This document shows positions 44,618-54,588 of a stretch of DNA of 64,000 nucleotides, piece after piece. The number at the start of each line of letters is the position of its first letter. Position 1 is the first letter of the stretch. Where the stretch lies: assembly GCA_024741835.1 (NCBI GenBank), contig JAENRP010000039.1:69774-133773 (forward strand), read 5' to 3'. The stretch comes from Diplocarpon mali (lineage: Eukaryota > Ascomycota > Leotiomycetes > Helotiales > Drepanopezizaceae). Made by a program: the position numbers and the translations under genes. Under the pieces are notes generated by a model. The model made no database searches. It was given only the letters and a program-made list of their open reading frames with translations, and was not told the origin of the DNA.

Positions 44618-47115
44618 CTACCTCCTCCCCAAATCCATCTCTCTAACTAACACTAGATCATCTACCAACTTCCCTTCGCGATGAAAGAAATCCCTAACGG
44701 TAACATCCATAACCGCTTTCCACAATCCCGCCACCAATCCCTTTAGCTCACCCCCCGTCTGCCGAAAGTCCGGGAATGCATTGCACTCCAACAGCCACGC
44801 GATCCCCTTCTCATCAACCAAAAAATCCATACCGAAGACCTCGAAGCTATTCGGCAGCGTCTGGAAATGCACGCTCATGCCCCGAGCAGCTGCTTCAAAG
44901 ATCTCTCCTGTGGTGTCACAGATCTGGCGGAAGATGTCGTCTTTCTTTTCGTTCGAGAGTTGGTGGGAGGACAGCTGGAAGAACGACTCGACAGAGCCGT
45001 CGTGAGACCCAGCTTGCAGGCAGGTGTTTGTGAGATGTGGTGATAGGTCGAGTGTTGGGTCTGAAGAGGTGCTCCAGGGGGGGACGTATGGAGCGGCGGC
45101 AAAAAGTGCGAGCATTGGCTTGTAGACGTACACTTTCAGAGCGCCGTATGCGAGGACGTATGTTCTGATATGAAACTTGCGCGGGTTACCCGGTAATATG
45201 AGAGGAGGGTGGATGTACGGCTGGGCGATGAAGTGGCGCAGATGGGAGGTGACTATAAAGTCTCCTTCGCCCCCTTTTGTTTTCTTGGCTTCTCCCGCAA
45301 GGCCCTCATCCCCCTCGTTCCCATCATCCGAATCCGGCCTCTCAGCTTCCCACTCATCGAAAATAGCCTGCAATTCTTCCTCGCTACTGAAAAGCCGAAT
45401 ACCCTGGCCTCTGTCACTCATGCCCGGCTTCAAAATCCACCACTCCCTCTCCTCCGGCTCTTTCCCCTCGCACCTTTTCCAGCTCTCCTGCAGCTCCCAA
45501 GCTTCCACCAACGCATCGTCCAGGAATTCCGCATAGTCGACCTCGAATTCGCATGCCGGCTTGATGTTCGTTGCGAGAATCGAAGATGGATTCTTGGCTG
45601 TCCAGTTGTAGGCTGTGGTGCTGAGGTAGTGTTTCCTGATTAGTGCTTTGCGGATGACGTAAGCGTTGATGAGAGTCCTTGTGGGGTTTCTGAGGGCTTG
45701 TTCGAAAGGTAGGGTTTCGTAGGAGCTGATTTGGAGGAAGGGGACGTCTGGAGAGGGCAGTTCCGAGATGGACGCTATTTCCATGAAGCGGAATGGGTGC
45801 TGGAGACTTCGGAGAGCGTCGAGGATAAGGGGTTGGACGTAGGCATCTTCGTAGTTGACGAGGACATGGACATGCTCGACGTCTCTTGGAGGACAGGAAT
45901 CATGTACTTTTGATACAGTAGATTCAAGCCTGGGGTAACTTGTCAGAATTGGACGGCGCAATGGATGTGTGCAAAACGGTCTCTATATTGCAATTGGCCT
46001 AACATGTCTACACGATCCAACGCTCATGTTTTGCACAACCGCACTCACAGCTTCAGCTCTCCCGTCGTCTCTGCCGCCGCATGCATGAAATTTGCCTTGA
46101 GTGGTGTCACACTGTCTGCTGTCAGTCTATTTTGCCGGCACGAGCTTATATCAAGGCGTCGGAGACCATACCTCGTATATCCCTTACTCACAGCCCAGCC
46201 ATCATTCCCTGGAGGCGCCTCTTCGACACTTTGGTAAACATCCGTAAACCGTGGCGCCCACTTAAAGTGCTTATGCTTGTGTCTTGTGATGCCGTTTTCT
46301 TCAGAGCTTAGACCTTCAAGCTTCTCACTACCCTCACCCTCTCGAATCCTCTGCTCTTCGTCTGCAGCATCTCCCTCCTCATCATTAACCTCCTGGAAAC
46401 AGCTGCCTGAACCCCAGTAGTTCTGTAGCATATTCGTCCACATGATCTTGTTTCCCTCCACACCTTCTACCAGCGGCACGTTCACACTGTAAAGATCAAC
46501 GTCCTTCGCCCAATTCTTGTAAAGGTAATCGATCAGCTTGACTGACAACTTCGAGGCCCCGGCAATTATCTCTGGATCATGATTCCTCGAGAAGAACGCA
46601 TACGACAACGCAATAGCTCTCCTTTTGCAAACCGCAGCTTCCAAAGCTCCTCCCAGAGTCCCGCTAGACAGACTAAATACTGCGGTGCTATTCCTGCCGT
46701 AGTTCGGTCCACTGACCACCAAATCAACTGGTCCCCGGTCCTGGAAGAAGTGGTACAGCCCAATCTGCACGCACGATGCTGGGGTGCCATCAACCAGGAC
46801 CCATTCCTCTTGTTCTTTTGCGCCTGCTGCTAAGGGCCGCGAGTGTGTACTGCCGTCATCTTGGTGAAGGGTACCAGGGCGGAAATATGTGGGCTTGACG
46901 GTCTGCCCGATTATGTGCGCTTTGCCAATCCAAGAGCGCTGCGTGTGTGGCAGGACTACAGAGACCACGTGCCCGGATTCTTGGAGATTCTTGACCAGAG
47001 AGTGGACGTAGGGGGAGGATTGGTTCGAGGGAGGCCCGTCGTCGTTTACAACCTGACTTGGTGTTAGTTTGGCTCCTCAAGTGATGAATGGTGCTGGACT
47101 TACGAGAATGTGCAT
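44618..47115 (-). CDS. PBY1: SurE phosphatase-tubulin tyrosine ligase fusion, Pby1-like
   Basis: Exons 47115-47104, 47052-46172, 46111-46049 and 45929-44618 give 755 residues. Yeast Pby1 has the same two-domain architecture and localises to P-bodies with decapping factors. The N-terminal SurE nucleotidase-type domain begins MHILVVNDDG, with the metal-binding DD pair at residues 8-9 and VSGPNYGRN further on. The C-terminal half is an ATP-grasp ligase of the tubulin tyrosine ligase family: WWILKPGMSDRGQGIRLF, RKFHIRTYVLAYG, and FEVFGMDFLVDEKG followed by WLLECNAFP. The first coding exon is only 12 nt (MHIL). The join GYT-SVTPLKANF uses a CTGAC branch, and ELKL-LESTV links the two domains across a 119-bp intron. 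Whether the ligase half modifies tubulin is unknown. Confidence 0.9.
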
Positions 47116-49887
47116 CTTGATGGGAAATCAGTATGGAAGAGGTATGTAATCCAAACCACAGTCTGCTGTAGTGGTGTAGATTGCACAATATCAAGGAAGG
47201 CGGGAAATCAACTTGATGTCGACGTTCGACAGACTTGTCAATGGAATATTAAGTGATTTTTTGGCGGGGTCATCGGCTCTAGTGGGGTGGCGTTAGCAAC
47301 ATTGAATGGGAAATCTAACAGGTCAATGGTTCCACGTATTGCCTGAATGGATTCTGATGTTCGTTGAAATGGAATGATATACGTGTAATGCATAGGTTGA
47401 GAGACAACACATCAATAGCCAGCTCATAAGTTACATGATTGTCCTGTGACTGGGAGGGACATTACCAAGGAGCCCAAACCAGACGAAAGTGGCAATCAAG
47501 GAGCACTCGGGGCTCGGAGACATTTCAAGGCGCATTATTAAGAAAAAGGCTTCAGCTGTCATCGCAGTAGACAGCAGTATTGGGGATTGGGAAGGACAGC
47601 ACTTAAGGATGTAAGCATATAGACGGCGTGCCTCTATCAGCTCGGCTAACTGAATGACATTACACGAAAATCAACAATTGAAAGCATCGCGCTGCAGAGA
47701 GGGTCGTACCAGTCGGTGAGAAGCTTCGTCACTTGACAGCACCAACGGCCGAATCGTGTTAGAACAAGCTTTCGGGTCTTCCCGCGTAAATCGGACTGAT
47801 GAGAAGGAAACTTTGAAGCATTATTTGCTGCGGTTTGCGAGAGTTTGCGGTCGAAACACAGAAATCGCTGGCACAGATTTGGAAAAGTCGGTAGGAAAAG
47901 ACGATCGATGATCATTTCCCAGGAGCACGAACTTGTATAATTGCTTTTCGTAAAAGATGAGAATTTATTCTTTCGTCAATTTTATGGTTCATCCATGTAA
48001 TGGTCAAACATTTGCCTTCAGACTTAGTTTTTAGAAAATCGATTGCATGACTCTCAACGGTTCCCGAAAATTGGGGAATGGTCCTGTACTCAGATTATAC
48101 ACGCCAGAAGTCTTGTCCTTTCCCCATTCCCAATGACCAAAATAACCTTCAATCTTCTAAAACAAAAGAAAAACGCTGGCGGATTATCCCAACCACTATG
48201 ATAACCCCCCATGGCGAAGCATCGGTCTCCTTGTCCTTCTCTTATCTGTCCTGTCAATAAGCAATTCCGTCCACTTTAAAATCTTCCTACAGTTGTCTGA
48301 AGCAAATAAGAATCTCGATTTCCAGATGATATACCAGTTGAATCTGCCTTCTCGCACTGATTGAAGAGGTTTGCCGGAACTAGCTGCAGCGGGAACGGAT
48401 TTGGGTATCAAGTTTGAGGATTTTGAGGGCAGGTTGTTTGAGAGTTTGCGTTTCTGGTCTCCAGTACCATAATTATTGATTGGTTCTTGATACAGAGACT
48501 TCTCATGGTTAGAAAGTGTGTGAGGAGGATTGCGCACTGAACTGTGCACGGTATAACGAGGATATAGGAAACGTTTGCATTGGAGGCTGGAGGGGGCATA
48601 CGGATATCATAAGAAAGGCATCGTTATCATTGTCTACACCCTCATACGGTCATATCTTGAACAGTATCAAAACGCTTAAGACAACGCCGGGATAACACAC
48701 CAGCGGATGGAGACAGCATTGGGCATCGATCGAGGGCGACGTAGACTGGGTCATCCTCCTCAAAGAGCAGATCGCAAGCATTCACAATCACCTCGAGCTA
48801 TCACCCTTTATGGAGGACTGAGAGTAAGTACCACTCGCAGCGCTGGGGATCCCACACCTGGCATTCCAAAAAGTGAATCAGTTCGGCACCCTTGGTAACC
48901 ACTCTCGTAGCCTTGGTATCAGACCCGCCCACCTAAAACCCCAGCTGTGGAAGCAAAGACTCGCCAGGATTCCCCTAATTCGCAGAGATCCTGCACCAGA
49001 ACGGCTTTTCGCTCTGAACACTTGCCTGCGCTGTAAGCTACACAAACGCTCAGCAGATCATGCACCAATTCAATGGGAATGGCTTGCTCTTTTTTTCCGA
49101 CCCCAGTATGGCAAATTTCTCTAGTGGTGATATCAAACGTTTGTCTTTTACGCCGGGAATATTTCGCATGTAGTTGCCGCGGGAAACGAACGAGGAGAAA
49201 CATGACAGGACGGATATGAGGAGGGGGAGAGGAGCGAAGTACTCCATGGCCGGGAAGAATTAAATTCTTGTACAGATTAAAAATGCTTCGAAAAGTAAAT
49301 CAGTAGGAAGAGGGGACATGATATTGAATTGAAATGGATAAAGAGTTTACTGAGGTTGGCAAAGACTGATTTGGCAAGGAACACTGAACATTACCAAGCC
49401 TCTCGAAAAAGGGACAACAGCAAGCTCTAGGTGAAAGCACAAAGTAAATTACAGGAAGAGAGGAGAGAGTACTTGGGCAATGCAGTGAAGTTAGACACTT
49501 GAGCTCAGATTGTACACAAGGTCATCAAGGGATGGTTTGGGTATAGGGAATTGTCAATTCAAGATCAGAGATAGGTATGCTTCGCTAGTCTCTGCATTTT
49601 CAGTGTAATAAAGAGGCGCCCCTTCAGTATATTTGTCAATTTACTATTTCTAGTTGAAAAACCTGCGACTGACTGTCTGGTCTTTCGAAGCCTATTACTA
49701 GATGAATAACCCCGCCACCAGTATGTCATGTAATCAATCCTCGTCCCAACGTCATGAATGTGAATGGCCATTGCCAAATCATATGACGTCCCCATTGATC
49801 ATCAAAAGACTAGAAACGCTGCCGAAAGTACTACTCAAACAAAATCTCAAAATCGAAGATCACAAAAGGTTCCTCGCTGTCACCCGA
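47116..49887. other. Long stretch without a convincing gene
   Basis: About 2.8 kb contains no supported gene apart from the weak candidate entered at 48640-49247. A minus-strand 89-aa frame at 47646-47915 starts with ATG but resembles nothing. Much of the remainder is moderately AT-rich with scattered stops. Confidence 0.4.
48640..49247 (-). pseudogene. Possible remnant of a small secreted protein gene
   Basis: On the minus strand an ATG at 49247 opens with MEYFAPLPLLISVLSCFSSF, a plausible signal peptide. Further pieces that look coding lie downstream but in shifted frames: RQTFDITTREICH with ELVHDLLSVC, then GAELIHFLECQVWDPQRCEW, then NACDLLFEEDDPVYVALDRC. Candidate splice sites (TTTTAG before the third piece, GTACTT and CTCGAG around the last) would link some but not all. 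I cannot build a full open protein. It may be a decayed effector-like gene or a chance pattern. Confidence 0.2.
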
Positions 49888-51284
49888 TCATGAAGATTGA
49901 GTGACATTAGCGCGACCACGAGTCTTCTTCTTCTCATGACCACGATCCAGAATCTCTCCTCTTCTCTTCTTCCCCTTACCCTTGGGTGATGTTCGCTCGA
50001 GGTCTTTGAATCCATCATCTGGGCTGGCCCGACCGCTAGCAGTTCCGAAACTGTGAAGAATGGAGGACGTTGTAATAGACATGTCATCTTTCTCAAAATT
50101 CTTGGTACGGGTGGTACGGGTGGTGGTTGGTGGGGTGGTAGGGCCAAATCGGGGTGCCTTGGGCGTGATTACATACCCGGTGACTTGCTCGGAGGGAGTA
50201 GAAACACCGCCCATAGGCTCCTCAATGTCAGTATCAGCTTCCTCGTCCTCAGTGTTGTGTGATTTGGTGTCCTTGGCCAGCTCTTGCTCAGGCTGGGGGA
50301 AGAGAAGACGGGGAATTATGCTTGAGCGGGTCAAAGGGCGACGGAGGTTGGTCGTAAGTGTTTGATCGCCGTCAATTACTTGTTCTGGATCGGATTCGTC
50401 GCCTTGGACCTCAACATCGTGTTCGTCTCCCTCATGGAACTTGCGAAATATTCTCTTGCCACGGCTGAAAGTGAATAGTTAACGAATGTGGAACAAGCAG
50501 GACCAAATAATACTTACAATACATAGACAGCTCCATCAGTACGCCTCTCAAGCTCCTCCATTGTAAATTCACCCTCGCCAGGGACCGTAATCTTTCTGCG
50601 CTTGAAACGGGTTGGTTCGGTGGTTGTCATGCTGGAGGCGCCGTAAAATGGATTATCGGAGCTCTCATCAATCTCGGGGATACGATCTTGAGAATCTGTG
50701 AAGATCGCGATCTGAGAGTCCTCCTCAGAACCACCAATCGTGAAACCGGTGTTATTGCGACCTCCTCTTCTCTTTGGCGTAGGCATGGCTTCTTCGACGG
50801 AGCTGGAGCGGACTGGAAAGAGATTGCGAGCGACAGAGGTAGTAGCCAGAGTTAGGTGCTTTGGTCGATCGACCGGGGTCTTAACTGGTGTAGGAAGCAT
50901 TCCGTTGTTGAAAGTTGCGCTGCGAGGTTGCGTTGATTTTCTTGAGGAGCTAGGTGTTGCAAATCCGAGGGAAGAAGCCGCAGAAACGGTTGTATCGTAG
51001 GTGAGTGCACCAGAGACTCGTCGTTCGCTAGCGGTGTGTGGTGGAGTTCGCTTTTTGCTGGCAGTCTGGGGAGACGAAGGTGAGGAACTTAGATATTTTG
51101 CGGGGGACTTCTTTGATGATTGGCGAGGCGGAGGAGTTGCGACATCTCGAGGTCGTTGCTTTAGCCGCGTAGACTTCCTAGGAGCGTAGGGTTGATAGTC
51201 ATCATCGTATCCATATCGAGGGGTATCTGGAGTACGGATTGAGGAGGAAGGTGGGGGAGTAGATGCGCGGATTACGCTTGCCAT
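49888..51284 (-). CDS. Uncharacterised Ser/Pro/Thr-rich protein (447 aa)
   Basis: Exons 51284-50518 and 50464-49888 join in frame to 447 residues. I do not recognise a named family. The N-terminal 190 residues are rich in Ser, Pro and basic residues with several TP/SP sites (TPPP, TPRY, TPVK), suggesting proline-directed phosphorylation. The most ordered and probably conserved part spans the intron: RRKITVPGEGEFTMEELE, then TDGAVYVFRGKRIFRKF. The C-terminal third is acidic then basic, ending in KGKGKKRR and HEKKKTRGR, likely nuclear signals. The intron is 53 bp (GTAAGT to TTTCAG). It is divergent from DUO1 across 473 bases, which hints at a nuclear or cell-cycle role but is not evidence for one. 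Confidence 0.75.
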
Positions 51285-51757
51285 TTTCGCAGAGTTGTTG
51301 TGTTTTTGATCGAAATCGAAGAAATCCAAAGCTCGCAAAAGTGATTTGAGTCCTTTGGAAGGGAGAGAGAAGGCGATCTTGATGGTCAACCAGAGGGAGA
51401 GTGGTTGGATTAAGAAAGTATGTCTGCCCACGAAGGATTGAATAATAGTAGCTATAGTACTGGGTAACTGTAATAATGATGCGATAAGAGCAAAGCAAAT
51501 AGCGTGAGAATATTCGCGCTCTTTTTGCAATCAGTCACAAGCTGACAGGAGTGGGTGGAGGTGTTTGTCGGTGAACCGAAATTGAGCAGGTTGGTCGAAG
51601 AGGTCGGAGGCTGGTAAATTCGGCGCTAAGCAACTAGCTTCGACGGGCAAGGCTACACACAGACCATGTAGTAAACAAACCAAGCATTCATCATCATGCG
51701 CCAGCCTTACAACTTCACTTAGGTTGCTATCAGATTATATCATTTGACTCGAACAAA
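51285..51757. promoter_or_regulatory. Divergent promoter between DUO1 and the 447-aa gene
   Basis: Both genes start within this 473-bp interval and run apart. I see no ACGCGT here, unlike the nearby replication genes. Confidence 0.4.
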
Positions 51758-52521
51758 ATGTCGATACCTGATATAGGCCAGCTAGATCTCTCGGAATCAG
51801 ATCATGAAGACCTCTTTGCTTCCCCCTCTCGCGCATCAAAAATTAATCAGAAGAAGCTGCCTACGAAGCAAGCAGAGAGCAATGCGCCGGCGCAACGGAA
51901 CGAGGAATCCAATTACAATACCGAGCAAGCAAGAGAGGCTACACTTCAGAGAGAGCTGGAGAGTGTCAGGAGCATTAACGAGGTCATAGAAGGAGTTATC
52001 TCTAGCCTGGAAACGGCGAGAGGGAACATGGATGTAGGCGCTTCGGTCTCCCTAAAAATGATTGGTTATTGATACATTGAATGCAGAAAGTGTCGCGAAC
52101 AGTGACATCTGCATCTACACTTCTCAATACCTGGACTCGGATCCTCTCGCAAACGGAACACAATCAACGACTGATTCTCAACCCTAACTGGCAAGGGGCT
52201 AGCCAGGATGTTGCCGACATGGAGAACGAAGTGGTAATGAAGGCACAGGCAGCTGAGAGGAGAGCTGCAGAGGAGGAGAGGAGTAGGGAAGATGCTCGGC
52301 GGAGGGCTGAGGATGAGGAGAGACAGAGACAGGCTGGAACTACTGTGAGGGGTGCACGGGGAAGAGGCAGGAGTAGAGGGACGAGGGGTAGTGCCAGTGG
52401 ATATGTTGCTGGGGGCAGTCTTACGGGGTCGACGAGGGGGAGTTCGCAGCTGGGAAGAGGTGGAACGGGACTAGGGAGGGGTCTCGGAAGCACAAGAGGA
52501 AGAGCCAGGGGGTTGAGATGA
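51758..52521 (+). CDS. DUO1: DASH complex subunit Duo1
   Basis: Exons 51758-52033 and 52087-52521 give 236 residues. Duo1 is one of ten subunits of the DASH/Dam1 ring that couples fungal kinetochores to spindle microtubules. The conserved helical core runs from about residue 60 to 150: LQRELESVRSINEVIEG, NMDKVSRTVTSASTLL, NTWTRILSQTEHNQRL and NPNWQGAS. A coiled coil rich in Glu/Arg follows (AAERRAAEEERSREDARRRAED). The tail is Arg/Gly/Ser-rich (GRGRSRGTRG and similar), basic and possibly microtubule-binding. The 53-bp intron has a GTAGGC donor and GCAG acceptor and restores NMD-KVSR. It is convergent with the RNase H2 subunit gene, 280 bases apart. Confidence 0.93.
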
Positions 52522-52801
52522 GCGCAAATATTCACCAAACATCAAAAGCATTCCAGCTCTCGAGATCATTTCTATCGCAAGAATCAAAGGTCGGTGCGCT
52601 TTCCTGATATGTTCAGATGGGAGATTCAGCGAGATCTACGGTTTAAAGAGGACACTGTCAAGCAGGAGCTGGACCAGTGGAAGATTGGGTACCTATCTCA
52701 GGCCCGAACTCATGACATTACCCACATTCAGTTCATACGTACCTATCAGTAGTTCCCAATACGCTATCTCCATTGCGCCGCTTGACGTACACGGAATCCG
52801 C

Positions 52802-54106
52802 TCACTTCTTTTTAAAGAAATCGCTCATCTTCTTCATCCCACTAACATTAACTTTTTTCAGCTGTTGTACGCCTCGGCTCTGATTCGCCTTCTTTCTCTT
52901 CTCATCTTCGTCCTCCTTCCTTTTCTTCTCGGCACGAGTCTCTCCGTCTTCGGCAGCTATAGAGCGTTTCCTCGAAAAGTCACCGAGCGATCTCGAAGCC
53001 AGAGCATCTTGCCGCAAACTCGCCAGATGGGCACAATACACATCTAGAGGAGTGAAGTCGAACGCCGAAGTCGAGGACGAAAGTAACTTCTTCAGATTTT
53101 CGGTGATGTGGGGCGCGACGTATGCTGAACAGATGAAGGATAAAGCAGTACGGATGCGAAGAAGCTCGGCGACTCCGTCAGGGGCATTGAGAGGGGAGAA
53201 ATCTCTAGGCTTTTTCACCGTTGAGTTCGTTGGTAAATTCCTTGAGAGTGAAGTTACTGCTGTCGGTGCTTCTGAGGAAGAGATCGCATCGGTGTCCACC
53301 GAGGATACAGTTTCCTGGGTTTCAAGAGTTGCTACTTCCTCCTCCCTAGGTGCTCCAGGCAGTGAACTCTCGTCTCGTTTTATACTCAGCATCGGCGCGT
53401 CCAGAGCTTTTCTCACAAACTTCTCCTCCATGCTTGCCGGCAATCCTTTCTGAGTCATGTTTTTGGCCTTCTTTAATATTTCGCCCAGTAGCTTCTCCTC
53501 GTTCAGCCGGTACATGATCTCGTCCTCAGCTTCGACTGTATCGCACACAGAAGCCATCCTGCTCTCTAAAAGAGCCCTTATCGACTTGACCCGAGAGAAG
53601 CTTGCGAAATGGGGAGAGGCTTTAGTGACCTTCTCAAAGTAGTCAAATACAGACAGGAAGAGCTTCTTGGTAGGTTCTGATGATTTGGTTGTTGGCAGGG
53701 GAGATAGCGCGGGGAGAATTAAGAACAGAGGATCGATGCGTGTTGCAATAAGTAGGTTGGCTGTCTTCATCACATAACCCGAATCTGGGCTCTCAAGTAC
53801 CTCCTTTTCGTCATCTACATCCGTCGAGAGCAGCCAGCTTCGTGGACTTGTTTTCGGCGCAGCGATGGTGGTAAACTCGAAGAATCCATTTTCAGGGTCA
53901 ATGAGATAACGATCGTCGTTGAAGGACCGCGGGTTTTCGAGAGTCACAATTCTGGCATTTTTGCTAAGATCTTTAGGTAAAACAAGGAGATGTGGAGGAT
54001 TGGTAGATTCCGTGCTTAATTGGACCTTTGAAGTTGTTTGCTCGGCGGGCTTTGAATCAGATGCTCCTGCGGCAGATTCGGTCGATGCCTTTCCGCGAGT
54101 CTTCAT
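52802..54106 (-). CDS. RNH202: RNase H2 subunit B
   Basis: A single exon encodes 434 residues from the ATG at 54106. RNase H2 removes ribonucleotides from DNA and RNA-DNA hybrids; subunit B is a scaffold that links the enzyme to PCNA. The triple-barrel region contains LLVLPKDLSKNARIVTLENP, and the following SGYVMKTANLLIATRIDPLFL is a hallmark of the family (about residues 108-130). A helical middle part and a charged Lys/Glu region follow. The protein ends MKKMSDFFKKK, a PCNA-interacting (PIP-box-like) tail with the two aromatic residues but no leading Gln. It is divergent from MCM10 across a 482-bp promoter carrying ACGCG sites. Confidence 0.92.
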   Translation of the reverse strand: MKTRGKASTESAAGASDSKPAEQTTSKVQLSTESTNPPHLLVLPKDLSKNARIVTLENPRSFNDDRYLIDPENGFFEFTTIAAPKTSPRSWLLSTDVDDEKEVLESPDSGYVMKTANLLIATRIDPLFLILPALSPLPTTKSSEPTKKLFLSVFDYFEKVTKASPHFASFSRVKSIRALLESRMASVCDTVEAEDEIMYRLNEEKLLGEILKKAKNMTQKGLPASMEEKFVRKALDAPMLSIKRDESSLPGAPREEEVATLETQETVSSVDTDAISSSEAPTAVTSLSRNLPTNSTVKKPRDFSPLNAPDGVAELLRIRTALSFICSAYVAPHITENLKKLLSSSTSAFDFTPLDVYCAHLASLRQDALASRSLGDFSRKRSIAAEDGETRAEKKRKEDEDEKRKKANQSRGVQQLKKVNVSGMKKMSDFFKKK

Positions 54107-54588
54107 ATTGTCCAGAAGACGATTTTAGAACTGAACCTTGCGCAGTAAATCCATTGACTTGTTGAAGGTCTGAGTCCTAGACGCGTTCTGGGGTCTTGAC
54201 GCGACTTGGTGGACGCGCCGAAAACGCTAATTACTGCACAGTAAGAAATACCGGAGGAAAGCAACTTCTAAAATAATTACTTACCATCTCCGATATCAGA
54301 TTGTGCTACACTAGAAAACTCACGAAAACACTAATTACTCTTACTCGAACAGTTTACGGGCTGAAAACAGATCTGCTCGCAGGATTCTACTCAAAAATAC
54401 CTACCTAATGAATGCTTGGACCAATTTTAATTCAATCCCTGTATAGGACAAATGCCTTATTCATAGCATTTCGAGCCGTGCCTTACAGAGGGTGCCATGT
54501 TTACCTGATGGCCTGTCCGCTCACATGTTATGTCTCAATGTGAGTGAAGCTCTGTCATAGTTAGGCCAGCGACTGACGATATCCAGCC
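54107..54588. promoter_or_regulatory. Divergent RNH202-MCM10 promoter with MCB and SCB-like sites
   Basis: ACGCGT at 54181-54186 and further ACGCG cores at about 54199 and 54213 lie 75-110 bases upstream of RNH202. CACGAAAA at 54321-54328 is near the middle of the interval. These match the yeast MBF and SBF recognition motifs. One set could drive both genes. Confidence 0.55.
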
